From Epiperipatus broadwayi (taxonomy: Eukaryota > Onychophora > Udeonychophora > Euonychophora > Peripatidae), in contig JAQFVV010000456.1 of assembly GCA_028023455.1 (NCBI GenBank), positions 310,001-374,000 of the forward strand: a DNA stretch of 64,000 nt. The letters are read 5' to 3'. A model generated the notes under the pieces. That model worked only from the letters and a program-made list of their open reading frames with translations, was not told where the DNA came from and ran no database searches. This document shows positions 48,293 through 63,380 of this stretch, piece after piece. Numbering within the stretch: position 1 is the first letter of the stretch; each line of letters opens with the position of its first letter. The position numbers and the translations under genes are program-made.

Positions 48293-48952
48293 TGTTTTTA
48301 TTTATCCAGAGGTCTTTACTTGAGCTGGTCCTTAACGTAGAAAATGATGTCATTTCTTTTTTTTTTAACAAACTGAAGGGATTGAAGAGTGCATCTTTTC
48401 AATCCTTTCTCCTTCAACTCCGCTCTAACACATATAGTCACATCATAATAACTAACTAATCAATTTATTTTCCAAACTTTTCCTTTTATAATAATTTTAA
48501 GGATCCAATGGACATTATGTCATCGATGATGATATGGTCCTTTCGCTGAGGTCCGATTCCATTGTTTTTCATTCATTGGCTATTAGTTTCTATTGTTTTC
48601 CTATCTGACCGTTGCTTATACATTTAAATGCCCAAGGCTAGTTTACATTGACTAATTAAAACAATCATTTCCATTTTCTGATTACTTAATGTGTTTTCCA
48701 AAATTAAAGATATATTTTTATCTCTAAATCTTTTTAAGTTTTTTCTTTTAAAATATTTTTTTTATTTTTAATAAAGTTTTATTTTAATAATAATTTTTTT
48801 ATTATTATCTGTGCGATTTTATATATATACGAGTTTAAGATGATTTTTTAATTTTCAATTTTTAATTCTTAAAAAAGTTTTTATTTGCGAACTTTTATTC
48901 TTTTAATGTTTACTAATAAAAAACAATGTAACATACGTATGTGCCCGTTACA

Positions 48953-51900
48953 ATATATATATATTGCAAGCATAGGTCAGTATTCTATATTAATATAAAT
49001 ATAAAAGTTTTAGTTTATTAATTAAGGATTATAATGCATAAGTTCTCACCTTAGAATAATATAATTACAAAACTTTATGAGTATATTTTACATCAATTGG
49101 AAAGTTGATTTTTATAAGATTGCAAAAATATATTACATTATAATAACATATCACTATTTTGCCATTCTCAAATAAACAGATCTGAGATTGCTAATACATT
49201 ATATATTTTTTGACTTATCATAAATGTATTTTTAATTTTACATATGTTGATAAACTTTTTATATCCAATTGTAATTTATACAAATGAAGAATGCTGAGTA
49301 GAAAAAACTTAAAAATAAAAGTTTTATTACCTTATGCTAAACAGCTTTTGATATCTTAATACTGATATCATAATCTTGATATCATATTCATAGCATTCCT
49401 AGTGCTTAAAAGAAAGCTTGAAAGTCACGGTTCAAATTTCCTATAATTAAATGTATATTTTATATTTAAACATGTCCTATATATATACATGTACAAATGA
49501 AAAGTGTATATGTATTAAAAAATCATTTATTTACATAAAACAGATACAATAAAACTTAGCTTTAGTAAAATAATAATAACAAGTATAATGTACATGCATT
49601 GTTTTATTTTCTTAAAAGTTTAACTTTATTTTTTATCTAAATTGTGTTTTAAATAACAATAGTATTTTATAATGGAAAGGGGAGAGGGAAAGAAAAATAT
49701 TTTAAATATATTAGCTGTTGTTTGGATGTAGGGTAATATAAAATTATCATTTAAAAATTTTACATGTTTTTTTTTTTTGTAATCTTTTAAATAATTATTA
49801 TTTAGAGTTTATTTATAAAAATATATTCTAATCATGTCTGGAAAATAACATTTAAAATGCAAAAAAACATTTGAAAAAGATATTTTAATTTAATTTTGAA
49901 AAGAATCTCTATGGCTTGTAAACTTTGTTGCTTGGATATTATGACAGAAACAGAAGATGATAAATTTGTTTAAATCTTCCGGAAATGGTCATTCGTTCAT
50001 TTCAGTGGTAATCAACCTGATTCCTATCCCCCATTAGTGGGTATTCCAGCCTTCATGGTGGGCAGTATGGGTTTTATCTGATACTGAAGCACTTTTTTTT
50101 TAAATTTAATTGGCTTTTTAAAACAATTTCATAGAGATTTATATGCTTTAGTTTGTTGTAACTCTGCTTTATAAATTTTATAAAGTAAAGTTACTTTCCT
50201 ACTTTATAAATGACCTTTACTGTGAAACTAATGGGTGGTTAGAAATTTTATTACTAACAGAGATACAAAAGTGGGTGGTAGGTATAATAAGGTTGACTAC
50301 CCCTGGTTTAATTGATAACTAGTAAAACAAGCATATCTCAAGTTAAAGTCAATCTTCATGCCCTAAGGTCACTATTTTCTGGCCTCTCTTACCATTTATT
50401 TTGCCAATAACACCTGGGAAATTTCTATTTGGGACTCATCATGCCTTATTGAAATTAACTACAAATTAATTAATTATTTAATTAATTAGGACATCAGCTA
50501 ATTAACAAAGATTTGTAAGCAACTTTTAATTTTAAAATAATTTTTTTTTAGCATTCAATCTTTTTTTTAACTTTTATTTTATTAGAACAATTAAAATAAA
50601 CCTTACCAATTTATAATGAAACTATGAGTCTCATCAAGAATCTACATTATCCACACATCAATGTATCTATCTACAATTAGCATCAGCAGCATCAGGAATT
50701 AACTATCAAGAGAAAAGAATGTCATGTTATAAAAAATAAACAATTTATTTTTTTTTAAAAAAGAAACATTTATTTATATGTTTAAATTTTTTAAAAAATA
50801 AGAAATTACAAGATTTGTTTAGTTCTATGTTCAAAAAAAGTATTACAATCAAACAAGGCTATATTAGTATATAATTATTTGATCACAGTAATTTTGCCTA
50901 ACAAAGTATATTTAGAAATAGTTAATAAGTAATGTGCTATGATTATATATTCATTTAAATTAAAAATAATATGTGTATTTGATAAATGTCCTGTGTGGAA
51001 GATTACTTAAAGAATCCTATTGCTTTTTAATTTTAAAAATGTATTTTAGTCACCATTGTGATTAATATTCATTTTATTTATTAACTTATAACTAATATTT
51101 ATATTTACAATTGCATTTTCTTTTATGCAAAGGTTATTTACTTATTAAATGTACTTTGGTATTAGACCTGCAACACAGAGTATGTATTAGACTTGCTGCA
51201 CCTTTTCACATTCATATCAATCTGGTGATAACTTTATAATCTTGTGATCTGACCACAATAAAGTGTACACAGATCTTGTACATAATATTTTTCATAAAAT
51301 TTGGAAAAAAAAATAGTAACTTGTATATGGATCTTGTATATGATATTTTCCCAAGATTTACAAAGTTATCAGGAAGTTGATATGGTTGTAAAAAGGCACA
51401 GCAAGTCAAATACATGTTCTGTATTGCAGGACTAATAAAAATAACTAAAAGTATAAATAATATTATTAAAAACAGCATTTTAAAACAAATATTGAAAAAT
51501 AAATGGATATTAAAAAGATGATTTTAAAAACAATTTTTAAGAAACAAATGGATATTAAAAATTACCATTTTTAATCTATAAAAAATATTAAAAACAGCAC
51601 TTTAAAACAAATTTAAATGACTTTCATACTAACAACTTTCAAATATATAACGATATATAAATTGATATTAAAAACAACATATTAAACCAAAAACAATTGA
51701 TTTGTGATCTTAAATAAGTGACACCATTATGCACAAAAATGTTACTTTAAATCGGCACAAAACAATCACTAAATTATAATTTTTTAAAATATTATCCACA
51801 AAAGCACATAAAATACACACATATGCTACTTACCATATAATTTATAACAAGAATTGTTGCATTGAAGCAACAAATTTGATATTTACTTCTAACACACATA

Positions 51901-52760
51901 AAATGGAGATTTCAACTGAAAATTTCCTCTCCAAAATGGATTTTTGTTGAACATGTGATTGCACAGATTATGCCAGAATTTTCCACCAAAATGTTAATAA
52001 ACATTTTTTTTAAGAAATAAAAAAAAAAAAATACACCAAAAAAAGAAATATAAATTATTATGAGACTTTTATTAAGAGTCTTTTGTCAAAAAGAAATCTG
52101 GACAATAACTGAAAATGTAAGCACTATTTATATTGTTTTGAAGGACTTACTAGTAAAAGTTCAAATCATCTCTTATCATTTAGATTATTTGATTTATTGA
52201 TTATAAATAACTTCATTAATTTTGCTGAGATCCATGGCTTATTGACCAATACCTTAGTTTCAAAGTATTATTTTTGCCTGGGAATAACAGCCTGAATTTA
52301 ATTAAATCATGTCAAATATTTATCTTCTTAATTTAATCCATTGATCTGTTTACAAGCATTTAATTACCTTGTCCTAGAATATCATATACACTTTTAATTA
52401 TTGCTAAAAGAAAGCACTTATTAAAACTTTTAAATTTAAAATTTCTTCTTGATTTTTAACATTATCGAAATGAAATATATATATATAGCTTCAATATAAA
52501 GCAGAGATATTATTTTTAAAGGTAATTTTTTTTTCAAGATTATTTTTGTTATTGTGAAAAAATGTTTTTAATAAGAAATATAAAATACATTTTATTTTTA
52601 TAATTATAGCATGCTTTAAAAGAATTTAAACATATGTATAATTTTTTTTTCCCCTAGTATAGAAAAGAAAACTTTTTTAAAATAGTTTTAGACAAATTTC
52701 TTGACTTAAGATATTCTCATTATTTTAGTTATGTCTAAAAATGGTTTTTAAAAATAATTA
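48953..52760. other. AT-rich intergenic DNA
   Basis: A slightly GC-richer patch lies at about 49985-50075. A weak duplication of AAACAGCAYTTTAAAACAAA occurs at 51471 and 51593. The minus frame 51212-51478 (88 codons) starts hydrophobic (MLFLIILFILLVIFI) but has no recognisable domain. No gene supported. Confidence 0.5.
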
Positions 52761-52816
52761 TGGTGGTCGAGAGGTCAGCACAGCCGCCTTACAAGCAGTT
52801 GTCCTGGCTAATGGTA
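52761..52816 (+). mobile_element. tRNA-derived SINE head, family 2, truncated
   Basis: TGGTCGAGAGGTCAGCACAG followed by CCGCCTTACAAGCAGTTG matches the head of the 42180-42262 copy with a few transitions. The match ends near 52801 and no B box follows, so the copy is truncated. Confidence 0.7.
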
Positions 52817-53061
52817 TGACACATGAAAAAAAAAATTAATTTTATTTTGCCAAAAAAAAATTAGTAGATTATACACATATAGATACTCATAGAAAAAATA
52901 ATAAAAAATATATTATCTAAAAGTTCAAAGGATGAAAAAGAGAGAAAAAGATAACTTTAAAAACGACGATAATTATAAAAATGTAAAAATGAAATAAGAT
53001 ATGACGACTTAGAGAAAAAAGATAATCTGGAATGACTTCAAAAATATACTTTTAGATGTTA

Positions 53062-53658
<597 letters not shown>

Positions 53659-53935
53659 AATGATGACTAAATGAATATATAAATAGGTAGGAAAGAAAAG
53701 ATATAGATAGATAAATAGGTAAGGTAATATATAGATAGTAATTTGATAGATAGACAGATTAGACAGTAGAATGATATATAAATTGGTAAATATACTGATA
53801 AAAAAAATAGTTGGCTGGATGGTTTGTTGGATTGTGAAATTAAATAGATAGGTAGGTAAGTTGGATAGGTAAGCAATTAAATAGGTCGATAGTTCAATCT
53901 GTCAATAGATAATTAGATAGATAATATTATTAGAG
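53659..53935. repeat. Degenerate GATA-derived flank
   Basis: Scattered TAGATAGAT, ATAGGTAGG and GATAGATAGAC pieces are mixed with other sequence, as if an older part of the array decayed while the neighbouring 597 bp stayed pure. The minus frame through it is an artefact. Confidence 0.7.
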
Positions 53936-54775
53936 ATTTGGGGTGACAATTTTTAGGCAAATCTTTGAAAGGAAGAATTTGTTTTCATGCTTTACTCTCT
54001 ACCTAATAATAAAACAATTAAGTTAATTATGAACTGAATACCTGAAAAAAATTATACGTGTATATATATGGATAGAAATATGAATAATTTATGAAAATGC
54101 TTCTTTAGAAATCAACTTTATTGATAAAAATTTTGTAAAGTTGATCTAAAGAATTGAAGTCTTTGATTTAGCTGAATTTTTTATTTACCGACATTTGTCA
54201 ATAATTACTTACACAACATAAACTTTTATTAAAATACTTCATCTTCATTGGAAATAATTAAAATAATTCAATAATATGTTAATTTGGTATGAAGAAAGAA
54301 CAGCTGCTAAATAATTTTAATTTCATTTTTAGGAAAATTAACATTTGATTATGTATATTTTATAATTTATTTCTTATAATAAATAAATTAGCACTTTCAA
54401 AATTTTATAAAAATTTATTTTATTTAATTTTCAATGCATAATGTTTTTCTTTTAAAAATAAAATTAATTAATTTTTTTCTTTATTATATCTGAAATACGA
54501 TAAACATTTATAAAAATAATATATATTTATATATTATATTTAACTGTGATTAGACTTTAACATTCTGAGTAATATACTGTAAACAATAACGAAATGTCTC
54601 TGACAGTGGCCTACTAAGTGCTGGGACCCTGCTAAAAAAGTATTAACGTGTAAATGCAGACAATAATATCTTAACTAATCAGTTATTTTATTACATTCTG
54701 TAAAGAGATGGTTAAAACTTCTATTTCCTAATACATTCTTGAAAGATGTAAATTAAAATATCTGTGACTTTTAAG
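53936..54775. other. AT-rich spacer
   Basis: No gene or repeat seen. Confidence 0.45.
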
Positions 54776-54911
54776 ATGCATATTTCATAATGAACCAATC
54801 AAAATGCACATTTCACAATGAACCAATCAAAATGTGCATTTCATGATGAACCAATAGAAATGTGCATTTCATGATGAACCAATGAAGATGTGCATTTTAT
54901 GCTGAACCAAC
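54776..54911. repeat. 28-bp minisatellite, about five copies
   Basis: Units start at 54776, 54804, 54832, 54860 and 54888, the last one partial. Each reads like ATGTGCATTTCATGATGAAC followed by CAATNRAA and contains AACCAAT. The first two share CATAATGAACC and CACAATGAACC variants, the later ones CATGATGAACC. Confidence 0.92.
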
Positions 54912-57900
54912 ACTTATCTATCTACTATCTATATATCTGAATGATTGTCTTACTTAACTGCCTATTTATCCAACTTTCTACTTATATACTCAACTAGCCA
55001 ACAAATCATCCATTCAGCTATATTTCTATCTGTATATTTATTAATCTGTTTATCAATCTAACTGTCTAATCTATTAATCTATCTTGAGAATTATTTATCT
55101 TTTTAGATTATTTTTATTTATATGTTTCAATAATGTGCAGAGGAGTGGAAGGTTTAATTATATCTTAAAACTATATTTCTCATGGAAATAAAGAGTTATG
55201 ACATGTATTTCTGTATAAATATAAACTAAGTATATTAATTTTTAACTGAGATTTAAAATTTATATCTGAGCTGAGAGTAAACTCTAGTTTAACAAATTAT
55301 TAGTAATAATCATTGATATATTTATCTAAAATAATTGGTGTCAAATTTTTGAGTGAAGAATCAAACTAAAATAAAGAGATACTGTAGTTAGAATAAAAAA
55401 TGCAAAATATCAATAACTAGTCTAATATAATCGCATTTATTAATGGCTTGAAACATTTGAATATTCCAAAATTTTTATTTCCAGTCTCAATCTGTTAATC
55501 ATAAAAATATTAAAACTAATTACAAAATTTTTTATTTCAATATATCGCAAAAATTCTTTTGAAATTTTCATATGATATTTCATTAATCTAATTTAAGTAA
55601 AGGTTTATAAATATCTTAATATCTTATGACAGTATAGAAATATGTCACATTCTAGCATATAGTTTATGCAATAAGCTTATTAGACACATTTGTTAATTCA
55701 TAATGATTTGCACTAATAAACTTATCAAAAAATGGTAGGAATAAAAATTAAAACTCTCTCTCCAATAAAAGAATGGATATAAAAAATGTTTATTGTCATG
55801 TAATCACAGTAATTATATTAAGAAAAGTAAATGATAAATTCTATATTCTTAAAACTTTTAAAGAATTATTGAAGTATTTTATGTATTAAAATGAAAAGTA
55901 AATAATTACTTTAAGTGTTTGATTTTGCTGTACCTATTTTTTTAATTGCTTTAATACTTCAGAAGGTAATACAAAACCTATCATATAAATATGCCTTAAA
56001 GTCAAGGTAGATTTTTACTTATGTAAAACTTACTTTCATAAGCCAGATTTACATAAATAACTTCCAGCATTTATAAAGATCACAATCTTTGAAAACATAT
56101 TATGTGCAATTAACACAACCATTATATTTCTTGTTGTGCTAACATTTATTGTGGAATTTTCATAGTAATTATTTGCACTTTTGAAAAATATGTTTGTATT
56201 CCAGAAAGACAATGGAAAATGTGCTTTTGTTGGAAAATATATATTACTATATGTTTGAAAATGTTTTTCTTGCTTAAAGATTGACTAATGCATATATACA
56301 ACAAAATATTACAACAAATATTTGATCATGACTAGGCTATTAATTCAGAAGATATGTATTGGCTGCTTAAAATAACATTCAAAATTCTATCTAGATCATT
56401 ATCTGTTACAAGATTTTTTTTAAAATTTATGAAAGTATTTTTAGAATATGATGATATTTTTCTATCGCTTTATTTCTTTCATTCTAATACAGATGTCAAA
56501 TCATAATCTTTAAATTATTTTTTTCATTTTGACATCTAGAATATAAAAAAGAAAAAATTTCACTACTTTCTAATTAAATGTAAACTTGAAAATTACTTGA
56601 CACTTTCTACTAATATTATTATTGTCAAGTAGTGAATAATTTCACTCATTTTCAATAGAGTTTACTTGCAGTAGATATATGATACTATAATAAAAAGTGT
56701 TTTCTATGTAAATAGATCAATTTGTAAATGTATAAAGAAAAAGAGATTATTTTGAAAAATTTATTTAGCATGTAGTTAGTTATTGAAAGTCATATAACAT
56801 GTAAGTACTCAAAAGAGAAGTTGAGTTCAAAATTGACTTGAGTTTTTTAAAATACATTTAGAAAATTTTATTTTATGAATCTACCATTAGAATAAATCAT
56901 AAAGAAATTTTCACAATTACAAAGTACTATTGCTTTAAAATGCCTTTTGTCACAATCTGGATTTCAAATCTGAATGAAATTTAGAACTACAATTACTAAT
57001 AAGTAGTAGATATTTCAAATAATTAGCCTATAGTCAATCTGTAAGCTTATCCAATTAGGGTCATAAATGATTATTGAGCTATTTTTAGCTCAAATATAAC
57101 GTTGGAGAAATTAGTATATACATATATACATAATTTTACAATAAAAATATGATAATATTATTCATCATAAATATCACTATATGAATTAAAACTATAATCT
57201 TTACATTTTAATAATACTTAAAAAATAAATAAAACAATAATTATATATCTATTTAAAACTGATCTATACACTATGAGTAAACAGTAATAACATTTTCCAC
57301 AAATTTGTTTCAAAAAGATCAAAACATTTTGTATTAAAGAAAACAATCACATATAAAAAAAATAGTTTTAATGTTATTAATGGGGCAACTGATGAGTACT
57401 GCTTCAGCATGAAATGTGCAACTTGGGGATCATAGATCCTTTTCACATGTCTTTCATCACATGTTGATGATTACATCTCTCCACAAAGTATTAAAAGTAG
57501 ATAGAAACAAGTCTCTAACTTGTATGAGAATGGTGTAGTGAAAATCATATTACAGTTAAATCAGTAGTGATTTGAAAAATAAAAATGAAAAAAAAATCAT
57601 AATCAATGAATTTTGATGATGTATATCTCAGAAATTGTGACTATCAAAAAGTGTGATAGCCAGTGTAGGATCATCTTTACAAATCATGGATAAAATTAGA
57701 AAAATTACTACATCAAATTTCATGACAAACTAGATGTATTTTCTACTTCTTAAACATGGATGGCAATAAACCATTTATTGATAAGAGCTACAGAAACTTT
57801 TAAAAATTCATTGAATATAAAAATTTCTAATAAAGAATTGTTCATAAAATAATTATCAAAGAGATTTTTTTTATAAAATGTTATAGAGAAAAAGTTAGAA

Positions 57901-59599
57901 TTGTTTAGATGTGAGTATTAATCATAAGCTGAAGATGGTAATTTTCATTATTGCACAAGACAAAGGAAACAAAAAGATTATAAAATATAAACAAATAGCA
58001 TTAAAAATAGCTTGGAAGTAACATGCATTTTCTTAATCTTTTTGAAAAAAATAAATAAAATAAAAAATGGTGAAGAAATTAGCATATATCTATGTGTGTT
58101 GAGATGATGATGATAATGAAATGAGCAAATAGCATTATAATAATACAATATTTAAAAGAATATTAATCATAATAATAAAACCACCAGCAACAGTCGTGGC
58201 AAAAAATACAATATTATAATTATTTATATAAAATGCTGTATCATATATGTTTGTATATAATTTTATAAGAGATGTTTAATACTAACGCAGCAATCTAATA
58301 CTAAGCGTAAACAAACTTTCCATATACATGATCTGTAATTTACCTATTAGAAGCTATCATAGACTATAGGTCAAAAAAAGAAAAAAATATTCAACTAAAT
58401 AAGATGATTTGGTATATGTTATAAATAAATAATAATACTTTCAATTAAAATTATATAAATTGATTACAGTTATTTGAAAAATAAACAGTGAAGCAACTGA
58501 AACTTTTTATATTACCATGTTGACATTTATAATGTTGCTTCCAAATGATTATGAGTTAATCTTATCTTGATGTGCTTTTATGGATATTTATGATTGAGAA
58601 TATTTGCTTGCATGCATAAGTTGAAACGAATATCACAAGCATTTTTATTGCCAATTCTTTTAGATGAATTTTTTTTTTTATGTTTAGAATAATATTTTTT
58701 TTACTATTTATTTTTATACAGTTTGATTACCTTATATATCTATCATTTCTAGTTGAATATTAGTAAAGCAAAATAAACATTTGAAGAAAACCGTTTTCCA
58801 ATGATTGATAAATGCTTTCAGTATCTCAACGCATCAATATTTGTCTGCAAGTTTGTATTGATGGTATTTTAATCCTAACTACATGGTGAAAATTTTTAAA
58901 AAATTTGAATTTGTCTAAAGACATTTAACGATTAACATTAAATGATGGAAATAGTCCATCCTATTTAAATTACTATTAACGCATTGATATCACTAAAATA
59001 TCGTTTAATATTTTTCTCAGAAAAGTCTGTTAACCTCTTTAATGTCAGTAAATGATTGAATTATTTGACTTAAATTTTCAGAAAAATTTTGTTTTCTTTA
59101 AAGCTTTGTACAAAACTAAGAGCATAAGGAGTTTTTTCCTTCTAAAATTTTATCCATCCATTAACAGCAACACCAGTAGCCGCCACTCATTTCAATTCCG
59201 AGGGAAAACGTGCAAAGAAAACTAAAATTTGCTATAGTGTTTTGTGATGGTTGTGTAAACCAATCTTTAAACCAAAAATACATTCACATATAGAATATTC
59301 TGACCCATTTTTCTGTTTATATGACATTTTATGATGCTGCATTTAATTTCTTCTGCAGAATACTTTTAACACTATATCTAACTATAAATCTTCAAAGTAC
59401 TTTATTCACTGCATAATTTCCCAATAGTCAATATGGCACATCTTTAAAAGTTCTTAAGATAATTCTTATTACATAAATAGGGTCAACCTTTTTCATAAAA
59501 ACAAAACTCATGTTGACCATAAATTACCTTTTAGAAAGTCTGCATTGCCCTTTCTTTTACATATACAAGTAAAGGTGTGATTTTACAATTGTGGATTCT
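54912..59599. other. AT-rich intergenic DNA, nothing recognised
   Basis: The first part has CTATCT-type pieces (54917-55085), a loose reverse-strand GATA flavour. The 60-codon minus frame at 57264-57446 is unrecognised. I found no element or gene in the remaining 4.5 kb. Confidence 0.5.
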
Positions 59600-60445
59600 A
59601 CAGTATCTTATCCAGTAATTTGAAGAACATATAAATTGCTTTTGTGGTCTTGCCATTATATTTTGAAATTTCTTTATGAAGCATTCTTAATTTTTCTATT
59701 GTCTGATGCCTAAATCTCACTTCCTTATAAAAACTTAAGTAGAATAACAGCTCTAAATATAGCTAATTTTGTTGCAGTAATTATTACTTGTGATAAAATA
59801 TTCTACTTTTTAACTTGCTAAAAATAGCAACAGCACATTTAAGTCTATGATATATCTCAAGCTATTAATATATTTAAATGGGTCTACATTTCAAACCGTT
59901 AATCTTTCAAGTTAAAAGTTGCTGAGAAACTATCTTCTATTAATAACAGAAAAAGACTTGAGATTTTGAACATTAATTATTAAATCTTTATATTCTATAT
60001 TTAAAATGTCAAATACATTCTATATGCCATTTTTTTAATTAAAAAAATCACAATTGACAATATGCTATAAATCTAGAATCCAAAAACAAAAAGTCTTGTT
60101 TTAACTTTTAGTCAACTTAAATTAAAAATTTCACCATCAAATCTATATTACATTTTTGTATCTGTTTCATTAAGCTTTCTATAAACAAATCCACAGATAA
60201 GATTCATAAAAATTGAAATAAATGTTGGTGTAAATATTTATCCTTAGATAACAACACTTTTTATTTTAATGCCTCGGATTTTTTTACTTATATTTCTTCT
60301 TATTTTATGTAGAAACACCATAATAAGAATAAACTTTAATGGACAACCAACTAATTTCAAACAATGACATATCACTGTTTTGCTTCTGACATTTTCTGGT
60401 ATTTGCCTGACAATAAAAACTAAGTCTACAGTGCTTATATCCATA
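59600..60445 (-). mobile_element. Decayed LINE B copy, minus strand
   Basis: From 60444 downward, STVDLVFIVRQIPENVRSKT matches the segment before motif A in LINE reverse transcriptases. It then jumps, with an internal deletion, to LKLVGCPLKFI, the same text as LVSCPPKLI in the 9350-10290 copy. Lower down, in shifting frames, come KLAIFRAVILLKFL, a worn form of the KLKVYxAVVLPTLLY segment, and IKNAS with WQDHKSN, which fit the C-terminal part. The deletion removes motif A itself. No function is possible. Confidence 0.6.
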
Positions 60446-63017
60446 ATATATTTCTTAAGCTTATTCTGTGCCTTAGTAATGTGATAATTCTAAGGATCCA
60501 CATTAACCATCTTAGTGCTTAAAAGTAAAGCTTAATACACATAGTAATTTTTTCTTTAAAAATGAACAAATTTATTGTGAATATGATTAGAGTAATACCT
60601 ATTTTTAAAAACAATTATCATTTTAATAATTGAGCATAGTAATCTATGATCCATCAAAACAATCTTTCTTTGTATAGTATGAACTCTTGTATTCTCACTT
60701 TCAAATATAATATAATATAATTAAGCATCATTGTTTCAAAAATAAAAGCATTTATGTTCTCATAAGAAATTATTTGCAATAGTAAGTTCAGGTCACAGCA
60801 AAACTTCAATAGCAACAGCCATTAGCAGCATGAATAGAATTATATTCAAAAACTTTTAGTCAAATTTTTTTGTACGACCATACATGATAAAGTTACCAAG
60901 AAAAGAAAATTAATCTTTCATGGTATTGTTATAATAAAGCCATTCATTAACAAATAAAAATTTTATTTTTATGATATGTGTAAATTCTAGAGAATAAAAT
61001 AAACATTGGTACCATTACAATAATTTTAATGTTATTAGTCTTTCATTGATATAACAAAAGATCCCAAAAATTGAAGGTACTAAATTAGACTTTAGTAAAT
61101 CCCAAATCATGCATTCTCCTTTTAATAATTAATCTATTCTGTAAAAAAAACACATCTTCTCTTTGGAAGACAAATTTCATTAAGAGCATTCCTTAGCCAC
61201 CTTTCTATCCCCTATTTTTGGTTTTGAATAATTTCTATCAAATAAAGTTAGTACATTCCGTGTACTTATATTTAAAAATAAATAGAATTGTATTTATTTT
61301 TAGTATTTCTATTGCCTCTTCTTCACAAATATTTCTGATAATATTATTATTAATATCATTTTAATAAATAATCCATTAGGCAGGACAACCTAAATAGATT
61401 GCGTGAGACATGCCATTTTAAAAACACTTTTTCTAATTCTCTTATATCATCACAATAAAAAGGGATATCCATAAACAGGATTGGTAAACATACAATCTTC
61501 ACCAGCTGAAATTTTTTATCTCCAAATCAATTTCAAACTGAATTATTAGTGATTGTATTGCCTCAATCAAAGATCACAACTAAGGATTTGCAACTTACTA
61601 AATCTGTTTTATAATTGAAATTCTCAATTTTTGAAGTCTTAAGTTAAAAAAGAGTAAAAAAGAAATGGAATTAAAAAATGTGTTCATGTATTTAAAGAAT
61701 AAAAATGTGATTCCTTGAGCAGACAATTCCATTGTCATAGTTCATATAAAATATGGAGTGGCTTAAGAAGCTCATGATGGCTTGGCTTTGGGAGAACATA
61801 CTTTTTGTCAAGAATTGTTTATTTGTTATTCACAGTTAACTCTCATATCTGAAAGTCATTCCATTAATTGCCACTTGTGAACCTATTACCACAAACTTAA
61901 TATGAGTCTGTTAATTTTTGAAAGTCAATAGTTTTAAATGTTTTTATTTAACTTAAAAATGCTGGATGTTTGTTTTATTATGTGGGTCAAACCTTATGTG
62001 CAATTTTTAGTATACTTCCATTAAGTTTTATAAATTATGTTAGATGCCAATGACAATAACACTGAAATCTTTTACAGTTGAACAATTGGTTATCCAGTCT
62101 AACAATGTTGGCAGAAAGAATTTCAAAATGTATGATGTCAGTTCAATAAGTTTACAGTAATGTGCACTAGATGGCAGTATAATTTTTAAAAGTAGCTTTC
62201 ATTAAATATTCATTAAAAAGCATTATATGGTTAATGACATTATCCGTTTATAATTCTTCTACACAAAATATAATAAATGTAATGAGTGCACTTATGGATA
62301 AAAATGTAATTTCTTAATTGGATTGTTTAACTTAACCTTGCCTTTTTAAAATATATTGATTTCATTAGCAAAAAAAAATTTGTCAATAATTTTTAACAGG
62401 CTCTTGAATTTCATTTCAAAAGCTTCTTTGTTTTTAAATTTAAATATGAATAGTTACAAAAAAGCTGTTGCTAAATATCAGAGTACTAAAAGTAAACAAA
62501 ATAATATTTCTAAAAAATATTTTATAAAAAAAATGCTTTTTTTGAATTGGATGTGTAACATACTGAATATAAAAAATCTTTTTTTCAACCATAATTTGGA
62601 TTTATAGGTTTAACTTGATATAAAAGTGGGAGAGGTCAATCAAAAAAATTAATTTTTGATATTAGTGTGTTAAACTTGTATAAATATGATTTTAAAGTTG
62701 AAAGTGCAATTATTTATCTTTTAAATTTCCACAACTACTTGATTGCCTTATTCAAATTTTAACTTGAGAACTTAATACTAAAGATATATTTATTCAGTAT
62801 TCAATTCTTCTAGAAAAGAAATGAATAACTACATTTTAATTAATGTGAACAGAAAGAATTAACAAATTTTATATTTACTTTCATTACTTTATCAATCTTT
62901 AATGTTTAGCACAAGCATGTTGATAAGTAAGCAATGAATGATTGTAATTTTTAAAGAAACATTCAAAAATTTTATTTTATTATGCATTCTTTGTACAATA
63001 CTTGTTTTTTATCCATT
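60446..63017. other. AT-rich intergenic DNA
   Basis: A Lys- and Asn-rich plus frame at 62356-62607 (83 codons) has no recognised domain. No other signal. Confidence 0.5.
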
Positions 63018-63380
63018 ATCATCATCAACCATTATCAATCCACTGCAGGATAAAGGTCTCTCCAAGTTTAATCGATCTTTTCTGATCTTTAGCTTCTCTT
63101 TTCCACATCACCCCTGCACACTTTCTTATTTCATCCGTCCATCTCACATGTGGTATCTTTCTGGGTCTTTTACAATCTCTTGGAATCCAGTTTAAAATTT
63201 TAATTGTCCATCTATTATCATCTCTTCTAGTAATATGTCCAGCCCAACTCCAATCTTTTAATTTTTTCAATGAGGTCAGTAACACCTCTTTGTTCTCTTA
63301 TCCATACATTGCATTTTTGATCTCTTCTTGTTACTCCCAACATACATCTCCCCATACTTTTTTGAGTGGTCTTTATAAGT
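63018..63380 (-). mobile_element. RTE-like LINE 3' end fragment, minus strand
   Basis: The minus frame 63025-63285 reads SWAGHITRRDDNRWTIKILN and CKRPRKIPHVRWTDEIRKCA, closely matching the C-terminal region of the 6480-9285 copy. Nucleotide similarity extends up to about 63380 (ACCACTCAAAAAAGTATGGG on the minus strand). The 3' tail is the GATGATAATGG end near 63018. One small frameshift lies near 63270. It is a 5'-truncated insertion. Confidence 0.9.

Larger units (their letters stand above)
47101..48952 (-). repeat. Unidentified block with TGTAACGG end and coding-like pieces
   Basis: Read on the minus strand from 48952 the block starts TGTAACGGGCACATACGT, right next to a TA run, as does the block at 27768. 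A TATAAAAGG box lies at about 48483-48491. About 190 nt further, AAACAATGG begins a 42-codon frame (48292-48164). Further down, text such as AVSYDEYHWVSCIPY near 47250 looks coding. Local GC is raised in several places. It could be a decayed LTR element (LTR, leader, start of gag) or a real gene's first exon. I cannot tell which, and the lower border is arbitrary. Confidence 0.3.
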
